64,000 bases of DNA, taken from NCBI RefSeq assembly GCF_001658025.2, contig NZ_CP014007.2:1612001-1676000 (forward strand), in the 5' to 3' direction. The translations under genes and the position numbers were made by a program. Below, piece after piece: positions 50,262 through 60,679 of the stretch. Position 1 is the first letter of the stretch. Every line of letters begins with the position of its first letter. This DNA is from Kosakonia oryzae. Its GTDB lineage: Bacteria; Pseudomonadota; Gammaproteobacteria; Enterobacterales; Enterobacteriaceae. The notes beneath the pieces were generated by a model that was given only the letters and a program-made list of their open reading frames with translations, made no database searches and was not told the origin of the DNA.

Positions 50262-50843
50262 ATGAAACGACTCATTGTGGGGATCTCTGGTGCCAGCGGC
50301 GCAATCTACGGCATTCGCCTGTTGCAGGTGCTGCGCGACGTGGCAGAGGTTGAAACCCATCTGGTGATGAGTCAGGCGGCCCGCCAGACGCTGGCGCTGG
50401 AAACTGATTTTTCTCTGCGCGATGTACAGGCGCTGGCGAATGTGGTGCACGATGCGCGTGATATTGCTGCCAGCATTTCGTCCGGTTCGTTTAAAACCGC
50501 AGGCATGGTGATTCTTCCTTGCTCGATCAAAACCCTCTCCGGCATTGTGCACAGCTACACCGACAGCCTGCTGACGCGCGCGGCAGATGTGGTGCTGAAA
50601 GAACGCAGGCCGCTGGTGCTGTGCGTGCGTGAAACGCCGCTGCACCTTGGGCATTTGCGCTTGATGACTCAGGCGGCGGAACTGGGCGCGGTAATTATGC
50701 CGCCGGTACCGGCGTTTTATCACCGCCCGCAAAGCCTGGATGCGGTAATTGATCAGACCGTTAATCGCGTTCTTGATCAGTTTGACATTGAGTTGCCGGA
50801 AGATCTGTTTACCCGCTGGCAAGGGAGCGATGCCGCAAAATAG
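50262..50843 (+). CDS. ubiX: UbiX, flavin prenyltransferase
   Basis: 193 residues. The flavin/phosphate-binding GISGASGAIYGIRLL motif begins the protein; SSGSFKTAGMVILPCSIKTL and VLCVRETPLHLGHL are family blocks. It makes prenylated FMN for UbiD in ubiquinone synthesis. It stands alone between purF and argT. Confidence 0.97.
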   Translation: MKRLIVGISGASGAIYGIRLLQVLRDVAEVETHLVMSQAARQTLALETDFSLRDVQALANVVHDARDIAASISSGSFKTAGMVILPCSIKTLSGIVHSYTDSLLTRAADVVLKERRPLVLCVRETPLHLGHLRLMTQAAELGAVIMPPVPAFYHRPQSLDAVIDQTVNRVLDQFDIELPEDLFTRWQGSDAAK

Positions 50844-51032
50844 TGCACTGCTACCCGGCGTGCGCTTTTTTGGGGCAATTCTGCAAGCGCGATCATATCC
50901 TCAACATTTAATCCTCTTTTCCCCGTGCTAACACTCCGGTTCGTTCAATAGACCTGCTATCTTTCATCATTAAGTAAGTTTGCAACGTTTTATTAACAAA
51001 TTTAACGCGGTCTTTTTCCGGCTGCGGGAAAC

Positions 51033-51048
51033 TGGCATAAGACGTGCA
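51033..51048 (+). promoter_or_regulatory. Sigma-54 promoter of argT
   Basis: TGGCAT-AAGAC-GTGCA with GG-N10-GC spacing, 68 bases before the argT ATG. Nitrogen (NtrC/sigma-54) control of argT is known in Salmonella and E. coli. Confidence 0.75.
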
Positions 51049-51115
51049 AGGTAACTGCCAGCAACACACAACACAACGTAATACAGAATAAAAACAGAAC
51101 ACTTGAGGGTAATGT

Positions 51116-51898
51116 ATGAAGAAGACGGTTCTCGCTCTGTCTTTACTGTTGGGCCTGTCAGCGACAGCCAGCGTTTATGCAGCGCTTCCCCACACGGTGC
51201 GCATCGGTACTGATGCAACCTATGCGCCGTTCTCATCGAAAGATGCGAAAGGGGACTTCGTGGGTTTTGATATCGATCTCGGCAATGAAATGTGCAAACG
51301 CATTCATGTGAAATGCACCTGGGTCGGCAGCGATTTTGATTCGCTGATCCCGTCGCTGAAAGCGAAGAAAATCGACGCCATCATCTCTTCTCTGTCGATT
51401 ACGGAAAAACGTCAGCAGGAAATTGCCTTCTCTGACAAGCTCTACGCCGCTGATTCCCGCCTGATTGCCGCCAAAGGTTCACCGATTCAGCCGACGCTGG
51501 ATTCGCTGAAAGGCAAGCACGTTGGCGTGCTGCAGGGCTCCACTCAGGAAGGTTATGCGAACGACAACTGGCGCACCAAGGGCATCGATGTGGTGGCCTA
51601 CCAGAACCAGGATCTGATTTACTCTGACCTCGCTGCGGGCCGTCTGGACGCGGCATTCCAGGATGAAGTCGCTGCCAGCGAAGGCTTCCTGAAACAACCT
51701 GCCGGGAAAGACTTCGCTTTTGCTGGTCCGTCAGTGAAAGATAAGAAATACTTCGGCGACGGCACCGGTATCGGCCTGCGCAAAGATGATACTGAGCTGA
51801 AAGCCGCATTCGACAAAGCGTTTGCTGAAATGCGTAAAGATGGTACCTACGACAAACTCGCCAAAAAATACTTCGACTTTAACGTTTACGGCGATTAA
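51116..51898 (+). CDS. argT: ArgT, lysine/arginine/ornithine-binding protein
   Basis: 260 residues with a signal peptide ([17 protein letters not shown]). The SBP family 3 signature [20 protein letters not shown] and [20 protein letters not shown] are present. It delivers basic amino acids to the HisQMP transporter. It is closely related to hisJ two hundred bases on, a gene duplication. Confidence 0.96.
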   Translation: MKKTVLALSLLLGLSATASVYAALPHTVRIGTDATYAPFSSKDAKGDFVGFDIDLGNEMCKRIHVKCTWVGSDFDSLIPSLKAKKIDAIISSLSITEKRQQEIAFSDKLYAADSRLIAAKGSPIQPTLDSLKGKHVGVLQGSTQEGYANDNWRTKGIDVVAYQNQDLIYSDLAAGRLDAAFQDEVAASEGFLKQPAGKDFAFAGPSVKDKKYFGDGTGIGLRKDDTELKAAFDKAFAEMRKDGTYDKLAKKYFDFNVYGD

Positions 51899-51933
51899 GG
51901 CTGCATAACCCGGCCATCCGGGATGAGGGAAAT

Positions 51934-51965
51934 ATGCACCACGTTAAATAACTGGCGTGGTGCAT
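51934..51965. repeat. Long stem-loop in the argT-hisJ spacer
   Basis: ATGCACCACG / CGTGGTGCAT arms around a 12-base loop: a stable RNA hairpin at the argT 3' end. Its arms also contain NtrC half sites (TGCACC, GGTGCA), but spaced too far apart for one normal site. Confidence 0.6.
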
Positions 51966-51999
51966 TTATACGGTAAATGTCTCATTGCGGTGCGCATTG

Positions 52000-52016
52000 T
52001 GCACTGCCTTGGTGCA
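52000..52016. promoter_or_regulatory. NtrC-like site upstream of hisJ
   Basis: TGCACT-GCCTT-GGTGCA matches 11 of 12 defined positions of the NtrC consensus. It is centred about 113 bases before the start point predicted from the sigma-54 promoter at 52,095. Confidence 0.6.
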
Positions 52017-52039
52017 TGAATGCATAGTTACGCATTCAT
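52016..52039. promoter_or_regulatory. Palindrome, possible ArgR-type operator
   Basis: ATGAATGC and GCATTCAT arms with an 8-base spacer. The arms hold TGAAT/ATTCA half sites like ARG boxes, though the spacing is not that of one standard box. ArgR represses hisJ in E. coli, so the place is right; the identification is tentative. Confidence 0.35.
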
Positions 52040-52094
52040 ACTGCAAAAAAAGCCAGCGCGCGGGCATAATTTTTTGCCTTGCCGGGGCATATGA

Positions 52095-52110
52095 TGGCAC
52101 GATAACGGCA
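52095..52110 (+). promoter_or_regulatory. Candidate sigma-54 promoter of hisJQMP
   Basis: TGGCAC-GATAA-CGGCA: perfect -24 element, GG-N10-GC spacing, imperfect -12 element. It lies 52 bases before the hisJ ATG and downstream of the NtrC-like site. Confidence 0.5.
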
Positions 52111-52161
52111 CCGTATTGTTATGAGAATTCCCTTAGGAAAGACAGTCTGTTGAGGATAATG

Positions 52162-52944
52162 ATGAAAAAATTGGTGCTCTCTCTTTCGCTGGTGCTTGCG
52201 TTTTCCAGCGTTTCTACTGTGTTCGCAGCCATTCCGCAAAAATTACGTATTGGTACCGATCCCACTTATGCGCCTTTCGAATCGAAGAATGCGCAGGGGG
52301 AATTGATCGGTTTTGACATCGATTTGGCAAAAGAGCTGTGCAAACGCATCAAAACCCAGTGTGTGTTTGTTGAGAACCCACTGGATGCACTGATCCCCTC
52401 GCTGAAAGCGAAAAAAATCGACGCCATCATGTCATCGCTCTCTATTACTGAAAAACGTCAGCAGGAAATTGATTTCACCGACAAGCTTTACGCGGCGGAT
52501 TCCCGACTGGTAGTGGCGAAAAATTCTGACGTTCAGCCGGATCTGGACAAGCTGAAAGGTAAACGCATTGGCGTGTTGCAGGGCACCACGCAGGAAACTT
52601 ACGGCAACGTAAACTGGGCGCCAAAAGGGGTAGAAATCGTCTCCTATCAGGGCCAGGACAATATCTACTCTGACCTGACTGCCGGCCGCATTGATGCCGC
52701 GTTCCAGGACGAAGTAGCAGCCAGCGAAGGTTTCCTGAAAACGCCAGTCGGCAAAGATTACAAATTTGGTGGCCCGTCCATCAAAGATGAGAAATTGTTT
52801 GGCGTCGGCACCGGCATGGGCGTACGCAAAGGTGACACCGAGCTACGAGATGCGCTGAACAAAGCGTTTGCTGAAATGCGCGCGGACGGCACTTACGAAA
52901 AGCTGGCGAAGAAATACTTTGATTTTGATGTTTATGGTGGCTAA
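52162..52944 (+). CDS. hisJ: HisJ, histidine-binding protein
   Basis: 260 residues from the second of two adjacent ATGs (GAGG lies six bases before it). Signal peptide [22 protein letters not shown]3 signature [20 protein letters not shown]. It feeds histidine to HisQMP. The open frame upstream to 51,985 is leader sequence holding the regulatory sites. Confidence 0.96.
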   Translation: MKKLVLSLSLVLAFSSVSTVFAAIPQKLRIGTDPTYAPFESKNAQGELIGFDIDLAKELCKRIKTQCVFVENPLDALIPSLKAKKIDAIMSSLSITEKRQQEIDFTDKLYAADSRLVVAKNSDVQPDLDKLKGKRIGVLQGTTQETYGNVNWAPKGVEIVSYQGQDNIYSDLTAGRIDAAFQDEVAASEGFLKTPVGKDYKFGGPSIKDEKLFGVGTGMGVRKGDTELRDALNKAFAEMRADGTYEKLAKKYFDFDVYGG

Positions 52945-52967
52945 TCCCACCCGTGCTTAACGTGCAG

Positions 52968-52988
52968 CCCCTCTCACCTTGGGAGGGG
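52968..52988. repeat. Stem-loop between hisJ and hisQ
   Basis: CCCCTC / GAGGGG stem in the 85-base hisJ-hisQ gap. In Salmonella and E. coli a repeat here lowers membrane-gene expression relative to the abundant binding protein; the same use is likely. Confidence 0.55.
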
Positions 52989-53029
52989 AAGAGACACGGC
53001 AAAACACCACATACGACAGGACAGGCTGC

Positions 53030-53716
53030 ATGCTGTACGGGTTTTCTCAAGTTATATTACACGGTGCGTTAGTCACCCTGGAGCTGGCTATCAGTTCGGT
53101 GGTGCTGGCGGTAATTATTGGTCTGGCAGGCGCAGGGGCGAAACTGTCGAAAAACCGGGCACTGGCGCTGATCTTTGAAGGCTATACCACGCTTATTCGC
53201 GGTGTCCCTGATCTGGTGTTGATGCTGCTGATTTTTTACGGCCTGCAAATCGCCCTCAACAGCATCACGGATGCGCTGGGTATGGACCAACTGGATATTG
53301 ATCCGATGGTCGCTGGTATTATTACCCTCGGTTTTATTTACGGCGCCTATTTTACGGAAACCTTCCGCGGCGCCTTTATGGCGGTGCCGAAAGGGCATAT
53401 TGAAGCGGCAACAGCGTTTGGTTTTACCGGTCGGCAAATCTTCCGCCGCATCCTGTTTCCGGCGATGATGCGTTACGCGCTGCCGGGTATTGGCAACAAC
53501 TGGCAGGTGATCCTGAAAGCGACTGCGCTGGTTTCGCTGCTGGGGCTGGAAGATGTGGTCAAAGCGACTCAGCTTGCCGGGAAAAGTACCTGGGAGCCCT
53601 TCTATTTTGCTATCGTCTGCGGGGTGATTTACCTCGTTTTTACAACGGTTTCCAATGGTGTGCTGCTTCTTCTCGAACGTCGCTACTCCGTGGGTGTGAA
53701 GAGGGCTGACCTGTGA
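53030..53716 (+). CDS. hisQ: HisQ, ABC transporter permease
   Basis: 228 residues from the ATG at 53,030, as in E. coli. Five membrane segments; the EAA loop is EAATAFGFTGRQIFRRILFP. Pairs with HisM. It overlaps the hisM GTG by four bases. Confidence 0.96.
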   Translation: MLYGFSQVILHGALVTLELAISSVVLAVIIGLAGAGAKLSKNRALALIFEGYTTLIRGVPDLVLMLLIFYGLQIALNSITDALGMDQLDIDPMVAGIITLGFIYGAYFTETFRGAFMAVPKGHIEAATAFGFTGRQIFRRILFPAMMRYALPGIGNNWQVILKATALVSLLGLEDVVKATQLAGKSTWEPFYFAIVCGVIYLVFTTVSNGVLLLLERRYSVGVKRADL

Positions 53717-54429
53717 TCGAGATCATTCAGGAGTACTGGCAATCACTGTTGTGGAGTGACGGTTATCGCCTGACGGGCGTGGCAATTACTCTGTGGTTGT
53801 TGATTTCATCGGTGGCGATGGGCGGCGTGCTGGCGGTGTTTCTGGCTATCGGGCGTGTTTCCAGTAATAAATTTATCTGCTTCCCGATCTGGCTATTTAC
53901 CTACGTGTTTCGCGGCACACCGCTCTATGTTCAACTGCTGGTGTTCTACTCCGGCATGTACACGCTGGAGATCGTCAAGGGCACCGAGCTGTTGAATGCC
54001 TTCTTCCGAAGCGGCCTGAACTGTACGATTCTGGCGTTGACGCTCAATACCTGTGCCTACACCACTGAGATTTTCGCCGGAGCGATCCGTTCGGTGCCGC
54101 ACGGCGAAATTGAGGCGGCGCGAGCCTATGGTTTCTCGTCGTTCAAAATGTACCGCAGCATTATTCTGCCGTCGGCGCTGCGCATTGCGCTGCCTGCGTA
54201 CAGCAACGAAGTGATTTTGATGCTGCACTCAACGGCGCTGGCCTTTACCGCTACGGTGCCGGATCTGCTGAAAATTGCCCGTGATATCAACTCCGCAACT
54301 TACCAGCCGTTTACTGCGTTTGGTATCGCTGCGGTGCTGTATCTGATTATCTCTTATGTGCTGATTAGCTTATTCCGCAAGGCGGAAAAGCGCTGGTTGC
54401 AGCATATGAAACCTTCTTCGACGCACTGA
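53713..54429 (+). CDS. hisM: HisM, ABC transporter permease
   Basis: 238 residues from a GTG that overlaps the hisQ stop (GTGA). Five membrane segments; EAA loop [20 protein letters not shown]. Forms the HisQ-HisM channel for histidine and basic amino acids. Confidence 0.96.
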   Translation: MIEIIQEYWQSLLWSDGYRLTGVAITLWLLISSVAMGGVLAVFLAIGRVSSNKFICFPIWLFTYVFRGTPLYVQLLVFYSGMYTLEIVKGTELLNAFFRSGLNCTILALTLNTCAYTTEIFAGAIRSVPHGEIEAARAYGFSSFKMYRSIILPSALRIALPAYSNEVILMLHSTALAFTATVPDLLKIARDINSATYQPFTAFGIAAVLYLIISYVLISLFRKAEKRWLQHMKPSSTH

Positions 54430-54436
54430 GAACACG

Positions 54437-55210
54437 ATGTCTGAGAATAAATTAAACGTTATCGATCTGCACAAACGCTACGGCGAACATGAAGTGCTGA
54501 AGGGCGTCTCGTTGCAGGCCAACGCGGGCGATGTGATTAGTATCATCGGTTCCTCCGGTTCCGGCAAAAGTACCTTTTTGCGCTGTATTAACTTCCTCGA
54601 AAAACCGAGCGAAGGCACCATCGTGGTCAGCGGCCAGAATATCAATCTGGTACGCGATAAAGATGGTCAGTTGCGCGTTGCGGATAAACACCAGTTGCGT
54701 CTGCTGCGTACGCGTCTGACGATGGTGTTCCAGCATTTCAACTTGTGGAGCCATATGACGGTGCTGGAGAACGTCATGGAAGCGCCGATTCAGGTGCTGG
54801 GCTTGAGCAAGCAGGAAGCCCGCGAGCGCGCGGTGAAATATCTGGCGAAAGTCGGCATTGATGAGATGCAGCAGCAAAAGTACCCGGTGCATTTGTCCGG
54901 CGGTCAGCAGCAGCGTGTTTCCATTGCCCGCGCGCTGGCGATGGAGCCGGAAGTATTGCTGTTTGATGAACCGACTTCGGCGCTCGATCCTGAACTGGTG
55001 GGCGAAGTACTGCGCATCATGCAGAAACTGGCGGAAGAGGGGAAAACCATGGTGGTGGTGACGCATGAAATGGGCTTTGCCCGCCATGTTTCCACCCACG
55101 TTATTTTCCTGCATCAGGGCAAAATTGAAGAAGAGGGCGCACCGGATGAGCTGTTCGGCAACCCGAAAAGCACGCGTTTGCAGCAGTTCCTCAAAGGTTC
55201 GCTGAAGTGA
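54437..55210 (+). CDS. hisP: HisP, ABC transporter ATPase
   Basis: 257 residues. Walker [14 protein letters not shown] loop [13 protein letters not shown], signature [15 protein letters not shown], Walker [14 protein letters not shown], switch His in [10 protein letters not shown]. It powers the HisQM channel. It ends at a terminator convergent with the GNAT gene. Confidence 0.98.
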   Translation: MSENKLNVIDLHKRYGEHEVLKGVSLQANAGDVISIIGSSGSGKSTFLRCINFLEKPSEGTIVVSGQNINLVRDKDGQLRVADKHQLRLLRTRLTMVFQHFNLWSHMTVLENVMEAPIQVLGLSKQEARERAVKYLAKVGIDEMQQQKYPVHLSGGQQQRVSIARALAMEPEVLLFDEPTSALDPELVGEVLRIMQKLAEEGKTMVVVTHEMGFARHVSTHVIFLHQGKIEEEGAPDELFGNPKSTRLQQFLKGSLK

Positions 55211-55214
55211 TATA

Positions 55215-55235
55215 AGGCCGCCGTACAGGCGGCCT
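55215..55235. terminator. Terminator after hisP, overlapping the GNAT stop
   Basis: AGGCCGCC / GGCGGCCT stem. The right arm reaches the stop codon region of the convergent GNAT gene. Confidence 0.65.
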
Positions 55236-55734
55236 AAATCCAGGCTTTTTCCCGCCGGTAAATCCAGTCGTCATGATATTCGCCGCGCAGCAGATAGGCT
55301 TTTTCCAGCACCTGCACGCGCTGAAAACCACTTTTTTCCAGCACCCTCACTGACCCCTGATTCTCTGCCAGCACCCAGGCGTTCAGTGCCTGCACTTCGC
55401 TATCAAACGCGTAATCGCACAGGGCCTGCAGCGCTTCTGATGCAATGCCTTGTCCCTGCGCTGCGGGCGCAATCGAGTAGCCGACATCGGCTTCCTGCGG
55501 GTTGTGCTGGCTGATACGCAGACCGATATCACCCACCGAAGCATGCTGAGCGTTGCGAATAACAAAGGCGTGACGATCGGCAAGACGATCGTCGAACAGG
55601 GTGCGGATCTGATCTTCAGAGGCGATCTCGCCCATATAGCGCATCACGCTGCCATTGCGGCGCAGATGCAGGAAAAATGGCCAGTCGGAAGGTTCAAACG
55701 GGGAGAGAGTCAAGCGGGAAGTGTACAACGTCAT
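55234..55734 (-). CDS. GNAT-family N-acetyltransferase (RimJ/RimL-like)
   Basis: 166 residues. Opens with LYTSRLTLSPFEPSDWPFF, typical of the RimJ/RimL-like group; the acetyl-CoA loop is in SIAPAAQGQGIASEALQAL (QGQGIA), and the C-terminal block is SVRVLEKSGFQRV. The substrate is unknown. It occupies the place of yfcI (rpnB) in E. coli, so it is a lineage-specific gene. Confidence 0.85.
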   Translation of the reverse strand: MTLYTSRLTLSPFEPSDWPFFLHLRRNGSVMRYMGEIASEDQIRTLFDDRLADRHAFVIRNAQHASVGDIGLRISQHNPQEADVGYSIAPAAQGQGIASEALQALCDYAFDSEVQALNAWVLAENQGSVRVLEKSGFQRVQVLEKAYLLRGEYHDDWIYRREKAWI

Positions 55735-55802
55735 GCCAGCGCCCTTACGGTGGTAAAGCGTCTTAGCTTACCACTGCAAACGCGCTGGCGGAGCCACGAA
55801 AA

Positions 55803-56699
55803 TTAAGAGGTCACAACATCCCCCAGCGCCTCTTCCAGATCGTACCAGCGGAAAGCAAAACCGGCAGCTTCGAGGCGTTTCGGCAGCGCGCGCTGGCCGC
55901 CAAGCACCAGAACAGAGGATTCGCCCATCATCAGGCGTACGGCAAAAGCGGGCGCGCGCATAATGGCCGGGCGGTGCAGCACATGGCCGAGCGTGTGAGC
56001 AAACTGCTCGTTGCGCACCGGGTAGGGCGAAACCATATTGAACGGCCCGCGCAGATCGTTATCCAGCAGCCAGAGAATGCCGTTCAGCATATCGTCGATG
56101 TGGATCCACGCCAGATACTGACGGCCATTGCCAATCGGGCCGCCAAGACCGAGACGGAACAGCGGCAACAGCTTGCCGAGGATCCCGCCCTGCGGCGCGA
56201 ACACCACGCCGGTACGCAGCAGGCAAACGCGGGTGCGATCGCTTTGCGCTTCGCAGGCAATTTGCTCCCAGCGGGCGCAAAGTTTGTGGGTAAACTCGTT
56301 GTGCGGCGGCTCCTCTTCGGTGACCACTACTTCACCGAGATCGCCGTAGTAGCCCGCTGCCGATCCGGAAATCAGCACCTGTGGCGGTGTGTCGCTGGCC
56401 TTAATCAAATCCACCAGCTGTTGCGTTATCTGCCAGCGACTGTTGCACAGACGCTGCTTCTGCTCTTCGCTCCAGCGTTTATCGGCGATCGGCTCACCTG
56501 CCAGGTTGATCACCGCATCAAACTCATTGAGGTGAGTGCGATCGTTGAGCCCTTTCCACAGCGTTACGCGGGCATCAAGTCGCTGTTGCGCTTTGGCCGG
56601 GCTGCGCGTCACAACGGTAACGGCATGCCCAAGCTCCAGCAGCCGAGGGATGAGATGACGACCAATCAGGCCAGTCCCGCCGGTAATCAGTATCTGCAT
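55803..56699 (-). CDS. yfcH: YfcH, SDR-type epimerase (TIGR01777)
   Basis: 298 residues (297 in E. coli). NAD(P) motif [20 protein letters not shown] at the N-terminus; [17 protein letters not shown] and [11 protein letters not shown] are family hallmarks. Function not established. In E. coli folX lies upstream; here the 113-base gap to yfcG has no gene. Confidence 0.94.
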   Translation of the reverse strand: MQILITGGTGLIGRHLIPRLLELGHAVTVVTRSPAKAQQRLDARVTLWKGLNDRTHLNEFDAVINLAGEPIADKRWSEEQKQRLCNSRWQITQQLVDLIKASDTPPQVLISGSAAGYYGDLGEVVVTEEEPPHNEFTHKLCARWEQIACEAQSDRTRVCLLRTGVVFAPQGGILGKLLPLFRLGLGGPIGNGRQYLAWIHIDDMLNGILWLLDNDLRGPFNMVSPYPVRNEQFAHTLGHVLHRPAIMRAPAFAVRLMMGESSVLVLGGQRALPKRLEAAGFAFRWYDLEEALGDVVTS

Positions 56700-56812
56700 G
56701 TTTCCCTCCTTTGGTAATGTTCCATTTCAGCATAAGTGAGCGGCTCAAATCCGCGTGCGATACCGAACACATTTCACGGATTTTTTAATTATCAGAACAG
56801 GTTACCTGGCTT

Positions 56813-57442
56813 TCATAGCTGCTGTGCTTTTTGCAGCGCCTGCTCAGTGGCCGGACGGGTACGGATGCGCTCATACCAGTTAAACACCGCGGGATAATCC
56901 TCAAGATTCACGCGCTGACGCGGGTGTGAGTGGATCCACGGCCAGGCGGCGATATCCGCAATGCTGTAATGCTCACCTGCCAGCCACGGCACCCGCTCCA
57001 GCCGTTTATTCAATACCTGATACAGACGCTGGGTTTCGACCTGATAGCGTTCAATAGCATACGGCACCGGCTGCGGCGCAAAGTGGTTAAAGTGATGATT
57101 TTGCCCGAGCATCGGCCCCAAACCGGCAACCTGCCAGAAAAGCCACTGCAAAGTGACATGGCGTTCACGCAATTCGCCGCTGAGCAATTTCCCCGTTTTT
57201 TCCGCCAGATACAGCAGAATTGCGCCAGATTCAAACACGCTCAGCGGCGCGCCGCCATCGGCGGGCAGGTGATCGACAATGGCCGGGATTTTATTGTTCG
57301 GAGAGATAATCAGAAAATCCGGACGAAACTGCTCACCTTTGCTGATATCGACGCGGATCAGGCGGTATTCCAGCCCGCTCTCTTCCAGAAATAGCGTTAC
57401 TTTATGACCGTTTGGTGTGGGCGCGTAATAGAGGTCTATCAT
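56813..57442 (-). CDS. yfcG: YfcG, GSH-dependent disulfide-bond oxidoreductase (GST family)
   Basis: 209 residues from the ATG at 57,442 (MIDLYYAPTPNGHKVTLFLE), the E. coli start; ten upstream codons are leader. N-terminal thioredoxin-like domain with the TPNG active-site loop and cis-Pro NNKIPAIVD, then all-helical C-terminal domain. It has disulfide-bond reductase activity with glutathione in E. coli. Confidence 0.94.
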   Translation of the reverse strand: MIDLYYAPTPNGHKVTLFLEESGLEYRLIRVDISKGEQFRPDFLIISPNNKIPAIVDHLPADGGAPLSVFESGAILLYLAEKTGKLLSGELRERHVTLQWLFWQVAGLGPMLGQNHHFNHFAPQPVPYAIERYQVETQRLYQVLNKRLERVPWLAGEHYSIADIAAWPWIHSHPRQRVNLEDYPAVFNWYERIRTRPATEQALQKAQQL

Positions 57443-57547
57443 CAATACTCCAGATATAAGAATAATCGTCACTCTCAGAGTATAGGTGTTCCCTCTGGCT
57501 GCTGAGTTTTCATTAAGTGACAGCCTGGTCAGGACGTTATATTTTGA

Positions 57548-58222
<675 letters not shown>

Positions 58223-58277
58223 TAAGCCCGCTGACTTCCGTTATCATGGGCTGTTTTCTTCCGCATGAGGTGTAGTG

Positions 58278-58829
58278 ATGAAACTGATGTTTGCATCGGA
58301 CATTCATGGGTCGTTGCCCGCGACGGAACGCGTACTGGAACTGTTTGCCCAAAGCGACGCGCGCTGGTTGGTGATCCTTGGCGATGTACTGAATCACGGG
58401 CCGCGCAACGCACTGCCACAGGGCTATGCGCCAGCGCAAGTTGCTGAGCGGTTGAACGAGCAGGCCAGCCGCATCATCGCCGTACGCGGCAACTGTGACA
58501 GCGAAGTGGATCAAATGCTGCTGCATTTCCCGATCACCGCGCCCTGGCAGCAAGTGCTGCTGGCAGAACGTCGTCTGTTTCTGACGCATGGACATGTGTT
58601 TGGCCCGGATGATGTACCGCCGCTGGCGGCAGGCGATGTGCTGGTTTATGGTCACACGCACATTCCGGTAGCGGAGCAGCGGGGCGACATTTTCCACTTC
58701 AACCCCGGCTCGGTGAGTATTCCCAAAGGTGGGTTTGCCGCCAGTTACGGCATGCTGGAAGAGGGCGTACTGCGCGTTGTCGCACTTAATGATCAGCGGG
58801 TTATTGCGCAGGTCGCGATTAATCCGTAA
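58278..58829 (+). CDS. yfcE: YfcE, metal-dependent phosphodiesterase
   Basis: 183 residues from the ATG at 58,278 (GTG three bases earlier possible). Calcineurin-type motifs: ASDIHGS, LGDVLNHG, GNCD, THGH and YGHTHIP. E. coli YfcE hydrolyses phosphodiesters with manganese. Upstream GAGGTG ribosome site. Confidence 0.95.
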   Translation: MKLMFASDIHGSLPATERVLELFAQSDARWLVILGDVLNHGPRNALPQGYAPAQVAERLNEQASRIIAVRGNCDSEVDQMLLHFPITAPWQQVLLAERRLFLTHGHVFGPDDVPPLAAGDVLVYGHTHIPVAEQRGDIFHFNPGSVSIPKGGFAASYGMLEEGVLRVVALNDQRVIAQVAINP

Positions 58830-58883
58830 TTTACCTTTCAACCGAAACGCGCCAAAAGAGCGCCACAAAGAGAAGATTTCCCG

Positions 58884-59429
58884 ATGGTGGAACAGAGTCA
58901 TTTTGCAGGCATGGAGTGGGTGGATATTGTCAACGAAGACAATGAGGTGATCGCGCAATCAAGCCGGCAACAGATGCGGGCGCAGTGTTTGCGTCATCGC
59001 GCAACCTACATTGTGGTGCATGATGGGATGGGCAAAATTCTGGTGCAGCGTCGTACCGAAATCAAAGATTTTATGCCCGGGATGCTGGATGCCACCGCCG
59101 GTGGCGTGGTGCAGGCCGGTGAAATTTTGCTGGATTCCGCACGCCGTGAAGCCGAAGAAGAGCTGGGGATTGCCGGTGTTCCCTTCGCCGAACATGGCCA
59201 GTTCTACTTTGAAGATGAACATTGCCGCGTCTGGGGCGGATTGTTCAGCTGTGTTTCCCACGGGCCTTTTGCTTTGCAGGAAGAAGAGGTGAGCGAGGTC
59301 TTCTGGATGACGCCGGAAGAGATCACCGCGCGCTGCGATGAATTCACCCCTGACTCCCTGAAAGCGCTTGCGTTGTGGATGAGCCGCAATGCCAGCAACG
59401 ATGCGGAAAAAGCCCCCGAAGCCGATTAG
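58884..59429 (+). CDS. yfcD: YfcD, Nudix hydrolase
   Basis: 181 residues. Nudix box G-x5-E-x7-REAEEELGI is in [23 protein letters not shown]-isomerase-like region ([14 protein letters not shown]) precedes it. The substrate is unknown. Its stop overlaps the stop of the convergent regulator. Confidence 0.94.
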   Translation: MVEQSHFAGMEWVDIVNEDNEVIAQSSRQQMRAQCLRHRATYIVVHDGMGKILVQRRTEIKDFMPGMLDATAGGVVQAGEILLDSARREAEEELGIAGVPFAEHGQFYFEDEHCRVWGGLFSCVSHGPFALQEEEVSEVFWMTPEEITARCDEFTPDSLKALALWMSRNASNDAEKAPEAD

Positions 59430-60445
59430 CAGCTATCCCGCAGGCAAAACGTCGGTGCTATCGGCGTTTTGTTCTCCCAGGTTTCATCATTCAGGCGCGC
59501 CAGCAGCGCGCGTCCTGCTTCAATACCAATCTTACGGTGCGGCACGGACATGGTGGTCAACGGCGGCTGGCATACCCGGCTGACATCGCTGTCGCCAAAG
59601 CCGACTATCGCTAAATCATCCGGAACCTTAATACGCCGCCGCTGGCATTCGTACAGCGCGCCGCAGGCCAGTTCATCCGAGACACACACCAGCGCATCCA
59701 GTTCCGGCCACGCCAGCAAAAATTCCGGCAGTTGCGCCGCGCCCGTGGAGAAAACCGGCGGCGCGGCGGCGTTAATCACCCGGTTCGGCGACATATGGTG
59801 GCGCAGCATCGCTTTGTACCAGCCCTGCAAATGCTGCTGGAAAATCCACTGCTCCTGGTTGGCGCACAGCAGGCCGATATTCTGATAACCGCGCTGCACC
59901 AGCATTTGCGTCAGCTCGAACATCGCCGCAACGTTATCGATGCCGATATTCATATCAATCGGATCGGCGCGCACCGCGCCAATTTCCATCACCGGAATGG
60001 AGGCGTTTTTCAGCCAGTGGCGCACCATATCGCTATGCTCGACGCTGAGCAGGATGGCGGCGGCCAGATTGGATGCAAGCAGCGTTTCCAGTAATTTTTC
60101 TTCCTGCTCCAGCCGATGTTGCGACTCGGCAAGCATGATCTGGTAGCCAGCAGGCTGCAATACCTGCTGTAAACCGGCGAACATCTCCGAGCAGCCGGAT
60201 TCGGCAAGGCTTGGCACTACCATCGCGATAGTCCAGGATGATGCCGAAGCCAGCGCGCTGGCCGCCAGATTGGGCATATACCCCAACTCCTGCACGGCAG
60301 CCTCTATCTTCTCACGCAATTTATCTGAAACCTGTTCCGGGGTACGTAACGCCCGCGAGACGGTCATGGTGCCAACGCCAGCAAGCTGCGCGACATCGGC
60401 AAGGGTGACTTTTCCTGTGCTCCGACGTTTTCGGGTAATTGCCAT
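59426..60445 (-). CDS. LacI/GntR-type repressor of the PTS operon
   Basis: 339 residues from the ATG at 60,445, preceded by AGGA at good spacing; longer starts run into the operators. Helix-turn-helix at residues 11-35 ([20 protein letters not shown], then LRTPEQVS), then a periplasmic-binding-protein-like sensor domain, closest in look to GntR. Divergent from the PTS/transketolase genes and very likely represses them and itself by the two palindromes at 60,556 and 60,590. Confidence 0.88.
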   Translation of the reverse strand: MAITRKRRSTGKVTLADVAQLAGVGTMTVSRALRTPEQVSDKLREKIEAAVQELGYMPNLAASALASASSWTIAMVVPSLAESGCSEMFAGLQQVLQPAGYQIMLAESQHRLEQEEKLLETLLASNLAAAILLSVEHSDMVRHWLKNASIPVMEIGAVRADPIDMNIGIDNVAAMFELTQMLVQRGYQNIGLLCANQEQWIFQQHLQGWYKAMLRHHMSPNRVINAAAPPVFSTGAAQLPEFLLAWPELDALVCVSDELACGALYECQRRRIKVPDDLAIVGFGDSDVSRVCQPPLTTMSVPHRKIGIEAGRALLARLNDETWENKTPIAPTFCLRDSC

Positions 60446-60555
60446 TCCGTTTCCTGACAGCCCTGATATCTCAGGCGCTGAGTTATGAGTCATCTCAAGG
60501 CAGTATACGCCGGAAAGCCCTGCTTTTTCTGCGAATTCCCCTGCGTTTTCATATC

Positions 60556-60569
60556 TGATAGCGCTATCA
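60556..60569. promoter_or_regulatory. LacI-type operator O1
   Basis: TGATAGCGCTATCA, a perfect 14-bp palindrome with the central CG typical of LacI-family sites. It is 34 bases (centre to centre) from O2, about three helical turns. Confidence 0.8.
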
Positions 60570-60588
60570 CATTTTTCGATCATTCCTG

Positions 60589-60616
60589 TTGGTAGCGCTA
60601 TCTTTGCGACTATCAT
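60589..60616 (+). promoter_or_regulatory. Promoter of the PTS operon overlapping operator O2
   Basis: TTGGTA, 16 bases, TATCAT form a plausible sigma-70 promoter. O2 (60,590-60,603, TGGTAGCGCTATCT, 12 of 14 as O1) covers the -35 element, so bound repressor would block polymerase. Confidence 0.65.
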
Positions 60617-60679
60617 CACGGATAAGCGTCGCTGACTTGCATAAAGTTTGCCCATCTTATCCTTGATAAGGAGTGTGAA

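Noticed and set aside
51985-52161. Upstream extension of hisJ by 59 codons
   Set aside because: Would precede the signal peptide and covers the NtrC-like site, the palindrome and the promoter; it is leader DNA.
60446-60655. Upstream extension of the LacI-family regulator
   Set aside because: It would translate through both operators and the ribosome site for the 60,445 start; LacI proteins begin close to their helix-turn-helix.
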